Assembly (NCBI RefSeq): GCF_016654015.1 | Contig: NZ_JAEPWM010000013.1 | Span: 1-64,000, forward strand | Direction of reading: 5' to 3' | From: Ramlibacter ginsenosidimutans | Lineage (GTDB): Bacteria; Pseudomonadota; Gammaproteobacteria; Burkholderiales; Burkholderiaceae_C | Length of the DNA: 64,000 bases | Shown here: one piece after another, positions 1-8,552 of the stretch | How the letters are laid out: the number at the start of each line of letters is the position of its first letter | Numbering within the stretch: the first letter of the stretch is position 1 | Position numbers and translations under genes: made by a program | Notes under the pieces: model-generated | What the model was told of the DNA's origin: nothing | The model's database searches: none | What the model saw: the letters and a program-made list of their open reading frames with translations, nothing else

Positions 1-120
1 GCTTCCACCTGTTCCAGAGTTCTCGCCTTTCCTGAAATGTCAGGCGTGCCCTGCGTCTCGCCATCCCGGTCTCTCCAACATCTTGGGTGAACAATGATGT
101 TGCCTTGACCGGTTGAACTC

Positions 121-155
121 ACCGTCCTCTGCGTCCGGTTGTTGGCTTTTCCCCG
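121..155. repeat. CTCTGCGTCC-type dispersed repeat, short copy
   Basis: This stretch contains CGTCCTCTGCGTCCGGTTGT followed by GGCTTTTCCCC. It resembles the right half of the larger palindromic copy near 11.08-11.22 kb and shares CCTCTGCGT units with the copy near 8.4 kb. It lies just past the stop codon of the thioesterase gene. The rest of bases 1-159 shows no gene that can be supported. Confidence 0.6.
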
Positions 156-159
156 CTAC

Positions 160-579
160 CTACGCACAGAGCCGCTTGATCTCCTCGGGCGCCACCACCG
201 CACGGATCTGCGACGGGTCGTCCTCGCGGCGCGCCGCGAAGATGCGCACCTCGTCGCATTCCATGATCGGCTCCTCGCCGCGGAAGCAGCGGTAGCGTTG
301 CACGAAGCTCTTGCCGCGCCATTCCGGAATGCTGGTGCGGAACTGCAGCGTGTCCCCGTACGTCGCCGTCCTGATGAACTTCGAATGCGAGTCCACCACC
401 GGCGTGCCGATGATGCCCATGGTCTTCTCCGTCTCGTGCCAGGGCGGCACGCCGCACTCGATGAAGAAGTGACGCGAAGCGTGGTCGATCCAGCGGAAGA
501 AGTTCGGGAACCAGACGATGCGCGCCGGGTCGCAGTGGCCGAACTCGACCTGGACGGTGTAGATGACTTCCTTGCTCAT
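160..579 (-). CDS. acyl-CoA thioesterase, 4-hydroxybenzoyl-CoA thioesterase type
   Basis: A 139-residue single hot-dog-fold protein, the usual length for the 4-hydroxybenzoyl-CoA/YbgC thioesterase family, which hydrolyses acyl- or aroyl-CoA to free acid and CoA in the cytoplasm. The N-terminal EFGHCDPARIVWFPNFFRW (about residues 12-30) carries the family signature with the catalytic Asp of HCDPA. It is the last gene of a minus-strand block after the TRAP transporter, 16 bases beyond the permease stop. In that setting it could release the CoA ester made by the oxidoreductase encoded upstream. Family assignment is firm; the substrate is unknown. Confidence 0.88.
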   Translation of the reverse strand: MSKEVIYTVQVEFGHCDPARIVWFPNFFRWIDHASRHFFIECGVPPWHETEKTMGIIGTPVVDSHSKFIRTATYGDTLQFRTSIPEWRGKSFVQRYRCFRGEEPIMECDEVRIFAARREDDPSQIRAVVAPEEIKRLCA

Positions 580-595
580 GGATTGTCGTGGCCGG

Positions 596-1900
596 TTAAC
601 CCATTTTCCCGGGCAGCCACAGGGCGATGATGGGGAACGCGATCAGGATGACCAGGCGGAAGATATCGGTCGCGACGAAGGGCAGCACGCCCCGGAAGAT
701 CGTGGTGAACGTGACGTCCGGGATGACGCTCTTGATCACGAACACGTTCATGCCCACGGGCGGGTGGATCAGGCCCAGTTCCACCGTCATCACGATGATC
801 ACGCCGAACCAGATCGGATCGAAGCCCAGGTGCGTCACCACCGGGAAGATGATGGGCACCGTGAGGATGATCATGGCCATGGCGTCCATCAGGCAGCCCA
901 GCACGATGTACATGATCATGATCAGCGCGAGCACGCCGTAGGGGCCGACGCCCAGGCTGGTGAGGAACTCGGTGAGCTTCTGCGGCGTCTGCGTGATCGT
1001 GAGGAAGTAGCCGAACATCAACGCGCCGATCAGCACCGTGAACACGGCGGCAGCAGTCCGCGTCGCGGAGAGCAGCGCTTCCTTGATCTTGGCGCGATCG
1101 AGCTTGCCGCGCAGGACGCCCAGGATGAAGGCGCCGCTCGCGCCCACGCCGCCCGCTTCGGTCGGCGTGAAGAAGCCGCCGTAGAGGCCGCCGATCACGA
1201 AGATGAACAGCAGGATGGGCGCCCACACATGGCGAAGGTCGGCCAGGCGCTCGGACCAGGGCTTGGCTTCGCCGCGCGGCAGCCAGTCGGGCTTCACGCG
1301 CACGATGATGCCGATGGTGATCACGTACAGCAGCATCGCGAACAGGCCGGGGATGACGCCGGCCATGAACAGCTTGCCGATGTCCTGCTGCGTGAGGATG
1401 GCGTACACGGCGAGCACCGTGGAGGGCGGCAGCATCGCGCCCAGTGTGCCGCCGGCGGCGATCACGCCGGTGGAGAAGGACTGCGGATAGCCGAAGCGGC
1501 GCATCTCGGGATAGGCGACGCCGGAGAACGTCGCGGCCGTCGCGACCGACGAGCCGCAGATGGCTGCGAAGCCGCCGCAGGCCAGCACGGTCGCCACGCC
1601 GAGGCCGCCGCGCAGATGGCCGATCATGGAGTTCGCCGCCTTGAACAACTCGCGGCTCACGCCCGAGACGGACACCAGCGCGCCCATCAGCATGAACATG
1701 GGGATCACGCCGAAGGTGTAGTCGGTCACCGTCCGCATGGAGGTCAGGCCCACCAGCTTGAGCGCCGGGCCGACGCCCGCGATCATGCTGTAGCCGGTGA
1801 TGCCCACCAGGCCCATGGCCATGCCGACGGGCACCCGCAGCAGCATGAGCGCGAACAGGGAGAGGAAGCCGATGAGGGCGATGAGGTCGGTCTGGGCCAT
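596..1900 (-). CDS. TRAP transporter large permease (DctM family)
   Basis: A 434-residue, highly hydrophobic protein with the repeated membrane segments of the DctM/SiaM large subunit, which carries out Na+-driven uptake of carboxylates across the inner membrane with a periplasmic binding protein. Family-like stretches include the N-terminal LLRVPVGMAMGLVGI and CGGFAAICGSSVATAATF (about residues 115-130), and the length is typical. ATG at 1900 is chosen because it lies five bases after the small-permease stop with a GGAA upstream; longer readings run into the neighbouring genes in the wrong frame. The substrate cannot be read from the sequence, although neighbours suggest a 2-oxo acid or aromatic acid. 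Confidence 0.93.
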   Translation of the reverse strand: MAQTDLIALIGFLSLFALMLLRVPVGMAMGLVGITGYSMIAGVGPALKLVGLTSMRTVTDYTFGVIPMFMLMGALVSVSGVSRELFKAANSMIGHLRGGLGVATVLACGGFAAICGSSVATAATFSGVAYPEMRRFGYPQSFSTGVIAAGGTLGAMLPPSTVLAVYAILTQQDIGKLFMAGVIPGLFAMLLYVITIGIIVRVKPDWLPRGEAKPWSERLADLRHVWAPILLFIFVIGGLYGGFFTPTEAGGVGASGAFILGVLRGKLDRAKIKEALLSATRTAAAVFTVLIGALMFGYFLTITQTPQKLTEFLTSLGVGPYGVLALIMIMYIVLGCLMDAMAMIILTVPIIFPVVTHLGFDPIWFGVIIVMTVELGLIHPPVGMNVFVIKSVIPDVTFTTIFRGVLPFVATDIFRLVILIAFPIIALWLPGKMG

Positions 1901-1905
1901 TCTTG

Positions 1906-2424
1906 TTATTCCATCGCCTTCTGTTCGAAGTGCTCGTCGTGCAAGGCCTCGGGCTTGAACACCAGTCGCCAGGTCCGGATCGCGATCAGGATCACCGCGC
2001 AGACGTCGCCGATCCACGCCACCGCGTAGAACGGCCACGTGGGGATGCCCATGTCGTAGGTGAGCACGTGGTCCACGTAGGTGAGGCGGACCTTGTCGAA
2101 CAGCATCGCCGTCTGCACCGTCACCACGAACAGCAGCACCACGGTGGCGAACACGTCGATCCAGCGCTTGCCCTGCTTGCCGACCGAGGACCAGATCAGG
2201 TCCACGGTGATGTGGCCGCCGCGGTAGCTGGTCGCCGCGATGCCCCAGAAGATCAGGATGCCCAGCAGCATCCGCCCGAAGTCGTAGTTGTCCGGGATGG
2301 AGGTGCTGAACAGCTTGCGCAGCAGCACGTTGACGAAGATGTTCAGTGCGACGACGCCCACGAAGATGGCGGCGAGCCATTCGATCGTGTTGATGAAGCG
2401 GTCGGCGAAGTTGTTCTTTTGCAT
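1906..2424 (-). CDS. TRAP transporter small permease (DctQ family)
   Basis: A 172-residue inner-membrane protein with four predicted hydrophobic segments, the normal build of the DctQ small subunit, which pairs with the large DctM permease. The N-terminal region FINTIEWLAAIFVGVVALN and the central DYDFGRMLLGILIFWGIAAT-like stretch are typical of the family. It lies between the binding protein and the large permease in the usual P-Q-M order. Assignment rests on size, hydrophobic pattern and position. Confidence 0.9.
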   Translation of the reverse strand: MQKNNFADRFINTIEWLAAIFVGVVALNIFVNVLLRKLFSTSIPDNYDFGRMLLGILIFWGIAATSYRGGHITVDLIWSSVGKQGKRWIDVFATVVLLFVVTVQTAMLFDKVRLTYVDHVLTYDMGIPTWPFYAVAWIGDVCAVILIAIRTWRLVFKPEALHDEHFEQKAME

Positions 2425-2442
2425 GGAAGCCGTTCGTGAGAA

Positions 2443-2471
2443 GGCCCGGCCGCCTGTTGGCGGGCCGGGCC
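2443..2471 (-). promoter_or_regulatory. intercistronic stem-loop between dctP-like and dctQ-like genes
   Basis: A perfect nine-base inverted repeat, GGCCCGGCC and GGCCGGGCC, encloses an 11-base loop that can extend the stem a little further. No run of T follows in the direction of transcription, so it is probably not a strong terminator. Stem-loops directly after binding-protein genes commonly stabilise that part of the message or lower read-through into the permease genes. Confidence 0.55.
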
Positions 2472-2493
2472 GTCCGTTCGGGGCGCGCCGGGC

Positions 2494-3522
2494 TTACAGC
2501 GCGGACTTGTACTTCGCGAGCGTGGCCTTGAGCGAGTCCAGGGCCTGCTTCGGGTCGCCGCCGGCTTTCTTCACGCCGTCGGCCCATTGCACTTCCACCG
2601 GCTCCACGGCTGCGCGCCAGGCCTGCAGTTGTGCGGGCGTGAGCTTGTAGACGTCGTGGCCCGGCTCGGCGGCGATCTTCGCGCGGCCGGCGATCTCGAA
2701 GTCGGCCCAAGCGGAGCCGACCTTCTCGGCCCACTCGCTGGTGCAGTGGCTGTCGATCACCTTCTTCTGCGCGGCGGACATGGACTCGTACTTGTCCTTG
2801 TTCATCACCCACACGAAGGGCGTCACGTACAGCGGCTCGTCCATGTGGTACTTGACCACCTTGTCGATGCCGAACAGGTTCAGCGAACCCCAGGGGAAGG
2901 TGATGGCCTGCGCGACGCCGCGCTCCAGCATGTCGCGCGCCTCGGGCGCGGAGGACTGTACGTTGGTGCCGCCCAGCGTGGTCACCATCTGGCCGATGGT
3001 GCTGGTGGCCGGACGCACCTTCATGCCCTTCAGGTCGGCAGGCATGACCACCTTCTTGGTGGAGTGCAGCGCGCCGGGGTCGTGGACGAAGGCGAAGCAG
3101 AAGTGCACGTCCTTCATCTCCTTGGGCGCGTACTGGCGGTACCACGCGTCCACGGCGGCGGAGCCGGCCTTGGCGTTGGAGATCATGAAGGGCAGCGAGG
3201 TCGCCGCGAAGATCGGGAAGCGGCCCGGCTGGTAGCCGGGGTTCACATAGGAGAAATCGGCGATGCCGTCCCGCGCCATGTCGTAGTGGTCGAAGGCCTT
3301 GCCCAGCTGCTCGGAGGGGAACAGCGTGGAGGTGATGGTGCCGTTCGACTGCTTCTTGATGTCGTCGGCCCATGCCTGCAGGGCCGGGTTCAGCGCGTGC
3401 TGCGCCGGCACCCAGCTGGAAAGCTTGAGGGCGACGGGCTTGTCCTGCGCGTTCGCGGTGCCCAGGGCAAGGGCCGCGACGGCGGCGAGCGCGAGGGCGG
3501 CGGTGGAGGGTCGGGTGGCCAA
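2494..3522 (-). CDS. TRAP transporter periplasmic substrate-binding protein (DctP family)
   Basis: A 342-residue protein starting with a Sec signal peptide; cleavage is likely after TANA near residue 26. The mature part has DctP features: LKLSSWVPAQHALNPALQAW near the start, the EARDMLERGVAQAITFPWG region, and a helical C-terminus. It captures the substrate in the periplasm and delivers it to the DctQM pair encoded just downstream. The start codon is TTG, chosen because AGGAGA lies six bases upstream and the signal peptide begins there. The ligand is unknown. Confidence 0.93.
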   Translation of the reverse strand: MATRPSTAALALAAVAALALGTANAQDKPVALKLSSWVPAQHALNPALQAWADDIKKQSNGTITSTLFPSEQLGKAFDHYDMARDGIADFSYVNPGYQPGRFPIFAATSLPFMISNAKAGSAAVDAWYRQYAPKEMKDVHFCFAFVHDPGALHSTKKVVMPADLKGMKVRPATSTIGQMVTTLGGTNVQSSAPEARDMLERGVAQAITFPWGSLNLFGIDKVVKYHMDEPLYVTPFVWVMNKDKYESMSAAQKKVIDSHCTSEWAEKVGSAWADFEIAGRAKIAAEPGHDVYKLTPAQLQAWRAAVEPVEVQWADGVKKAGGDPKQALDSLKATLAKYKSAL

Positions 3523-3632
3523 GTGATGTCTCCTGTCGATCCAGAGAAAGTTACTTTATATAACGAATCGCGAACCCGGCGCGTCCGGGTTTTCCCCCTG
3601 TGGCACGAGCGGCGGCCGGGTCCCGCGGTGGC
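3523..3632. promoter_or_regulatory. gap upstream of the TRAP genes with an AT-rich island and hairpin
   Basis: This 110-base gap separates the cupin gene from the TRAP genes. It contains the only AT-rich island nearby (GTTATATAAAGTAAC on the minus strand, with GTTA/TAAC arms), which could be a -10 region or operator for the transporter genes. A hairpin, AACCCGG-cgcgt-CCGGGTT, lies at 3573-3591. The ribosome-binding site of the TTG-started binding-protein gene is also here. No clear -35 box is seen, so this is a candidate only. Confidence 0.35.
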
Positions 3633-4475
3633 TCACCTCGGTGCGGGATCCAGGTGCGGGATGTGCAGCTCCAGCACCTCGCTGGACTCCGCCGCGACGA
3701 GCGTGTCCGCGCTCTCGCCGGTGCGCAGCGTCGCATGTTGCCGCCACTCGCGGCCCTGCACCTGCCCGCGGCCGGAGAGGACGAAGGCGATGGAGTTCGG
3801 CGCCAGCTGCGCGGACGCGCCCGCATCGAGTCCCAGCACGCTGATGCGCAGCTTGCGGGCGGAGAACACGCCCAGCAGCTTGCGGCGCACGCCGGGCGCG
3901 CCGGGTTCGTCGGCCCACGCGACCTGCGCCGGGTCCATGAAGACCGGTTCCGCGTGCTCGCTCTTCGGATACTCCATGCGGCGGCCGTGGATGTGCTCCC
4001 ACACCGCCTCGTACGCGTCCTGGTTCTTGCGCCCGCCGTCGTCCTTCGGGCGATGGAAGACGCCCTTGTCGAAAGTGCCGTAGGCCTTGAGCTCCTCGAC
4101 ACCCTGCTGGAAGCGCTCCTCCGAGATGTAGCCGCTGCCGCTCGCGCCACCGAACTGCAGCACCAGCGTCTTCGATTCGCCGGAGTTCTCCTGCGGGCCG
4201 TAGTACACACCTTCCGGGAAGTAGCCGACCATGCCGGGACGCATCACGCCGTCGCGCGTGAAGCTGGCGTCGCCCACTAGCTGCACGCGCACCTGGTCGA
4301 AGTTGTGGCGATGGCGCGGCGAGAAGAAGTCGTTGTGCAGGTGCGAGAGCTGCAGGTAGAAGTTCTCCGGCGTTCCTTCGGCGCCGTTCAGCAGGGACTG
4401 CGAGTGGAACAGGCCGGCGCGCGCATGCTGGCGCTCCACGACCGGGACGTCGGTGATGTTGACGAGGTCTTCCAT
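3633..4475 (-). CDS. cupin-domain protein of unknown activity
   Basis: A 280-residue soluble protein with two cupin-like halves. The first half has FFSPRHRHNFDQVRVQLVGD followed by a GYFPEG turn, the pattern of a metal-binding cupin barrel (His-x-His-x5-Gln instead of the usual Glu spacing). The second half ends in a weaker barrel with SIAFVLSGRGQVQGR. Cupins of this form act as dioxygenases, isomerases or small-molecule binders; no specific reaction can be assigned. It lies 11 bases downstream of the oxidoreductase beta gene, so is probably cotranscribed with it. ATG at 4475 gives the conserved-looking start MEDLVNITDVPVVE. Confidence 0.8.
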   Translation of the reverse strand: MEDLVNITDVPVVERQHARAGLFHSQSLLNGAEGTPENFYLQLSHLHNDFFSPRHRHNFDQVRVQLVGDASFTRDGVMRPGMVGYFPEGVYYGPQENSGESKTLVLQFGGASGSGYISEERFQQGVEELKAYGTFDKGVFHRPKDDGGRKNQDAYEAVWEHIHGRRMEYPKSEHAEPVFMDPAQVAWADEPGAPGVRRKLLGVFSARKLRISVLGLDAGASAQLAPNSIAFVLSGRGQVQGREWRQHATLRTGESADTLVAAESSEVLELHIPHLDPAPR

Positions 4476-4486
4476 GCGGGTGCTCC

Positions 4487-6091
4487 CTAGTTGGTCTTGA
4501 ATTGCGTTTCGTCGGCGCCGCCCAGGCCGCGCGGCTTGCGCACCCAGCGAATGGGCACGGCCTTGACCGGTCGCGGCGGCGCGCCGTGCTGCACGAGCGT
4601 CGCGTCCAGCGCCTTGCCGGCATCGTCGGCCAGCGCCGCTTCCCGCGCGGCCTTCACGGCGGCGGCCGCTTCGGCGGGCACGCCGCCCTTGGCCAGGTGC
4701 TCCAGCACGTGCAGCAGGTTGTCCTTGCCGCGCTCGTTGGTGGAACCGTAGCCCTTGATCAGCCGGCCGCACAGGGCGATCTCGTGCCCGAGGTCCCACA
4801 GCCGCTGCGTGCCCTGCAGCACGCCCTGCAGCCACTGCTCGATCATCTTCTGTTCGAGCGCGAAGCGGCTGCCGTGCGGGCGCAGCCACCGGGTGGAGGC
4901 CAGCGTGCGCAGCGCGATCATGCCGAACACCGAGTGCGTGCCGATCTTCAGCGGCAGTGCCCAGGGCTGCTTGCCCTTCGCGACACGCTTGCGGTCCCAG
5001 GCGACCAGCTTGCCGGCGAGCCCCGCGGGCAGCATCGCCGCGAACTCGGGCACGCCCGGCTTGAAGTGGTCGTACACCTTGAGCAGGTCGTCGTCGCCGG
5101 CCTTGACCTCGCCTTGCACACGGGTCCAGCGCGAGGCGCGGCTCTTGAGGTCGGCGACGCGCACGATGTCGTCGAAGGCCATCCACAAGGCCAGCCAGCG
5201 CGCCATCTCGGTGGTGATCGCAAAACCGTGCGCGCCTTGCGGATCGGCGTCGCGTTCGGCGGCGAGCACGGATTGCAGGCGCTTCACGTACAGGTCGGCA
5301 TACGCCTTGCCCTGGTAGTCCAGCAGGCGCTGGTAGCCCAGAGAAAAGAGCTCGTGCACCGGTGGCGGGAAGAGGGCGAGCAGCGAGGGCTCGAGCTGCG
5401 GCCGTGTGGCGGCCTTGGCTTCCGGGGTCATCACCTGGGCCAGGAACTCGGACTGCTGGCGGCCGCGCGCGACGATGTCGAAGGCCTTGGCGAAGCCGCG
5501 CAGGCTGGCCTCGGCGCCCTTGCCGCCAGCCTTCACCACGGCTTCGTAGTCCTCGCGTGCGAACGGAAACAGGCCGCTGCCCGCAATGGCGCCCAGCATC
5601 ACGGCGCTCACCACCGTGCCGGCTTCCTTCGCGACCGCGTTCATGTCGAACACGTGGTGCGTGCGGCTGAACTGCTGCACGAGCTTGAGCAGGTCGGCCG
5701 ACCCGACGCGGCCGTCGCCCATCTGCATGCGTTCCATCGTGGTGAGAGCGCGCGCCGACGAAGTGATGACGAGCGTGCGGTCGGGGGAGGGCAGGCCGTT
5801 GGTGATCTGGCGTGCGGTTTCCAGCAACTCGGAAGACAGCAGCGCGTCGAGCGCGCCCGGCACCGGGTTGAGGCTGAACACCGGGCGCTTGCCGGCGAGC
5901 TGCGCCATCGGCACGGGGAACACTTCGAAGTAATAGGTGGTCGCGCCGGTGCGCTGCGCGACGCCGGGAATCGACGTGGCCTGCGCGGCGTAGCCGGCGT
6001 GGCGCGCCGTCTCGACCAGCCATTCGGTCAGGACGCCGCCGCCTTCGCCACCCAGGGCGCCGACCAGCAGGGTAATGGATTGGGTGTTCAT
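4487..6091 (-). CDS. indolepyruvate:ferredoxin oxidoreductase-type beta subunit with C-terminal extension
   Basis: A 534-residue protein. Residues 1 to about 190 form the pyruvate-ferredoxin oxidoreductase gamma-type domain, with LLVGALGGEGGGVLTEWLVE and GVAQRTGATTYYFEVFP as clear signatures. The remaining 340 or so residues form a mostly helical extension found in the long beta subunits of aerobic proteobacteria (a DUF6537-type region). With the alpha subunit it should oxidatively decarboxylate a 2-oxo acid, classically an aryl pyruvate, to the acyl-CoA. Its start overlaps the alpha stop by four bases (ATGA), showing translational coupling. The actual substrate is not established. Confidence 0.88.
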   Translation of the reverse strand: MNTQSITLLVGALGGEGGGVLTEWLVETARHAGYAAQATSIPGVAQRTGATTYYFEVFPVPMAQLAGKRPVFSLNPVPGALDALLSSELLETARQITNGLPSPDRTLVITSSARALTTMERMQMGDGRVGSADLLKLVQQFSRTHHVFDMNAVAKEAGTVVSAVMLGAIAGSGLFPFAREDYEAVVKAGGKGAEASLRGFAKAFDIVARGRQQSEFLAQVMTPEAKAATRPQLEPSLLALFPPPVHELFSLGYQRLLDYQGKAYADLYVKRLQSVLAAERDADPQGAHGFAITTEMARWLALWMAFDDIVRVADLKSRASRWTRVQGEVKAGDDDLLKVYDHFKPGVPEFAAMLPAGLAGKLVAWDRKRVAKGKQPWALPLKIGTHSVFGMIALRTLASTRWLRPHGSRFALEQKMIEQWLQGVLQGTQRLWDLGHEIALCGRLIKGYGSTNERGKDNLLHVLEHLAKGGVPAEAAAAVKAAREAALADDAGKALDATLVQHGAPPRPVKAVPIRWVRKPRGLGGADETQFKTN

Positions 6092-8238
6092 GCGGGTTGC
6101 ATCGCGCGGACGACGGCGCTGCGGAAGGAGTGGAACAGGCGCTCGTGCCACTTCGGGTTCTGCACGACCTCGGCGCGGTAGAAACTCGGGCACAGCGTCG
6201 CGGCATGCGCGTTGGCGCCGCACAGGCCGCAGCCGACGCAGCCGTCGATCACGGTGGCCACCGGGTCCACCTTCAGCGGATCGGGGTTGTCCTTGATGGT
6301 GAGCGTGGGGCAACCGGAGAGGCGGATGCAGGCATGGTCGCCATTGCACACGTCCTCGTCCACGCCGTACTTCACGCGCACGACGCGCTTGCCCTTTTTC
6401 AGCAGCGACTGGATCCACGGCTTGATGCGGCGCTGGCGTTCCAGCTGGCATTCGCCCTCGGCGATGATCACCTTCAGGCCGTTGAAGTCGCTGGTGAAGG
6501 CCTCGGTCAGCGTGCCGCGCATCTGCTCCACCTCGTAGGTGTGCACCGTGCGCATCCACTGCACGCCCAGGCCCTTGAGCGTGGACTCGATGGTCTGGTT
6601 GGTGTGCACGATGCTGCGCGCCTTGTCCGCGGCGTCGGCCTTCGCGTCGTCCTCCGGCGTGGAGATGATGTCCTGCGTGCCGGTCGCGGAGGTGTAGCCG
6701 TTCTTGAAGATCAGCAGCACGGCGTCGTCGCCGTTGAACAGCGCGCTCTGCACGCCGGTGAGCAGGCCGTTGTGCCAGAAGCCGCCATCGCCCATGATGG
6801 CCAGCGTGCGCCGGTTCATCATCGGCGACACGCCGGCACGGCTCGCGAGCGACATGCCATAGCCCAGGATCGAGTGGCCCGTGTGGAAGGGCTCGAAGGT
6901 GCCCAGCGCGTGGCAGCCGATGTCGGCGGCGACGTGCACCTTGCCGATCTGCTCCTGCGCCAGCTTCAGCGCCGAGAACACCGGCCGCTCGGGACAGCCG
7001 ATGCAGAAGCCCGGCGGCCGCGCGGGCAGGGGCTCGGTGAGTTTCGCGGCCGCTGCGCGCCGTTCGTTGTTGCCCGCCAGCCAGCGCCGCGCCTGCTCGG
7101 TGGCGGGGCCGGGCAGGTAGCTCGCGGCGAATTGCGTGAGGCCGGTCGCCAGCACTTCCACGCTGTACTCGCCCGCCGCGGGCAGCAGGTCCTTGCCGTG
7201 CAGCCGCGTCTGGATGTCCCGCCGGCGCAGCAGCGTGGCGATCTCCTGCTCGATGTATTCCGGCTGGCCTTCCTCCACCACCAGCACCGCGCGCTTGCCG
7301 ACGCAGAAGTCGGCCACCTCTTCGGGCACGAGCGGATAGGTGACGTTGAGACACAGGATGGGAATGTCGGTCTCGCCGAAAGCATCGGCCAGGCCCAGCT
7401 GCTGCAGGCTGCGGATGAGGGCGTTGTAGATGCCGCCTTGCACCACGATGCCGAGATCCGTGTGCTTGCCCGCGAACAGCTCGTTGAGCTTCTGCTCCAG
7501 GATGTACTTGCGCGCGGCCGGAATGCGCTGCTCGCCCTTGAGCTTCTCCTGGCGGAAGGTCACGGGCGGATGCGCGAGCTTCATGTAGTCGAAGCCGGCG
7601 GGGTTCTCCATGAGCGCGCGCGTGGACACCCGAGGCTTGATGTTGTCCTTGGCCTGGAAACTGCCGCGCACGTGGCAGGCGCGGATGCGCAGCTCCAGGA
7701 TGCTGGGCATGTTCGAGGTCTCGGAGAGGCGGAAGCCTTCTTCCACCATGCGCGTCATCACGCCGAGGTCGGGGCGCGGGTCGAGCAGGCACATGCTGGA
7801 CTTGAGTGCGAACGCGTGCGTGCGCTCCTGGATCACGGAGGCGCCTTCGCCGTAGTCCTCGCCCACGACGATCAGCGCGCCCCCGATGACGCCGGGTGAG
7901 CTGAGGTTGGACAGCGCGTCGGCCGCGACGTTGGTGCCGACGATGGACTTCCAGGTCACGGCCCCTCGCAGCGGGTAGTGGATGGAGGCGCCCAGCATCG
8001 CGGCGGCGGAGGCCTCGTTGGAGCAGGCCTCCACGTGCACGCCCAGTTCATCCATGTAGCCCTTGGCCTGCACCATGACGTCCAGCAGGTGCGACACGGG
8101 CGCGCCCTGGTAGCCGCCGACGTAGGCGACGCCGGACTGCAGCAGCGCCTTGGTGATGGCGAGGATGCCCTCGCCGTGGAAGGTCTCGCCCGCGCCGAGG
8201 CGCAGCGATTCGATTTCCTTGCTGAATGAAACTTCCAA
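6088..8238 (-). CDS. indolepyruvate:ferredoxin oxidoreductase-type alpha subunit
   Basis: A 716-residue TPP-dependent subunit. The N-terminal pyrimidine-binding domain contains GGYQGAPVSHLLDVM, and the TPP/PP region contains IGCHALGTFEPFHTGHSILG and IMGDGGFWHNGLL. The C-terminus holds a reduced ferredoxin-like part with CNGDHACIRLSGCP and CVGCGLCGANAHAATLCP, enough Cys for Fe-S binding. It decarboxylates a 2-oxo acid and passes electrons through the clusters. I chose the TTG at 8238 because GGGAGA lies eight bases upstream and the protein then begins MEVSFSKEIESLRLG; an upstream in-frame TTG at 8316 has no good ribosome site. It is probably the first gene of the minus-strand operon. Confidence 0.9.
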   Translation of the reverse strand: MEVSFSKEIESLRLGAGETFHGEGILAITKALLQSGVAYVGGYQGAPVSHLLDVMVQAKGYMDELGVHVEACSNEASAAAMLGASIHYPLRGAVTWKSIVGTNVAADALSNLSSPGVIGGALIVVGEDYGEGASVIQERTHAFALKSSMCLLDPRPDLGVMTRMVEEGFRLSETSNMPSILELRIRACHVRGSFQAKDNIKPRVSTRALMENPAGFDYMKLAHPPVTFRQEKLKGEQRIPAARKYILEQKLNELFAGKHTDLGIVVQGGIYNALIRSLQQLGLADAFGETDIPILCLNVTYPLVPEEVADFCVGKRAVLVVEEGQPEYIEQEIATLLRRRDIQTRLHGKDLLPAAGEYSVEVLATGLTQFAASYLPGPATEQARRWLAGNNERRAAAAKLTEPLPARPPGFCIGCPERPVFSALKLAQEQIGKVHVAADIGCHALGTFEPFHTGHSILGYGMSLASRAGVSPMMNRRTLAIMGDGGFWHNGLLTGVQSALFNGDDAVLLIFKNGYTSATGTQDIISTPEDDAKADAADKARSIVHTNQTIESTLKGLGVQWMRTVHTYEVEQMRGTLTEAFTSDFNGLKVIIAEGECQLERQRRIKPWIQSLLKKGKRVVRVKYGVDEDVCNGDHACIRLSGCPTLTIKDNPDPLKVDPVATVIDGCVGCGLCGANAHAATLCPSFYRAEVVQNPKWHERLFHSFRSAVVRAMQPA

Positions 8239-8382
8239 AGCGTGGGTCTCCCTGGCGGCCCGCGTCGCCCGAACCGGGCGGCCGCCTGGCGCGCGCAACA
8301 GGGCAGTGTCCGTCAAGGCGCGCCATCGATCAATCCAATGAAACGACTAAGGAATATGCGTTCATCGCATGAGAGGCGGGAC

Positions 8383-8460
8383 AAAGGACGCAAAGAAAAC
8401 CTTTGAACAGGTCTTCTCCGCGTTCTCTGCGTAACCTCTGCGTCCTCTGCGTTCACCTCT
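8383..8460. repeat. CTCTGCGTCC-type dispersed repeat, second copy
   Basis: The sequence runs from AAAGGACGCAAAGAAAACC to GTAACCTCTGCGTCCTCTGC and has the same plan as the larger copy at 11.08-11.22 kb: a left GGACGCAAA arm, an AT-richer centre, and right-hand CTCTGCGT units. It lies between two divergent genes, so the promoters of both must be next to or inside it. It is not a CRISPR array: the units are 9 bases long with no spacers. Confidence 0.65.
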
Positions 8461-8552
8461 CCGATCAGCCACCGTTCGCGGCGGGCACGCGCTTTGGTAC
8501 CCTCAACGCATGATGGACGAGAAGCGCCGGACCTCTTGGCTGCGAGCCGGGG

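Noticed and set aside
563..2029. A 488-residue His/Asp/Glu-rich reading frame on the plus strand opposite the TRAP permease
   Set aside because: Composition is an artefact of GC-rich codons read on the other strand; the minus strand encodes a clear membrane protein.
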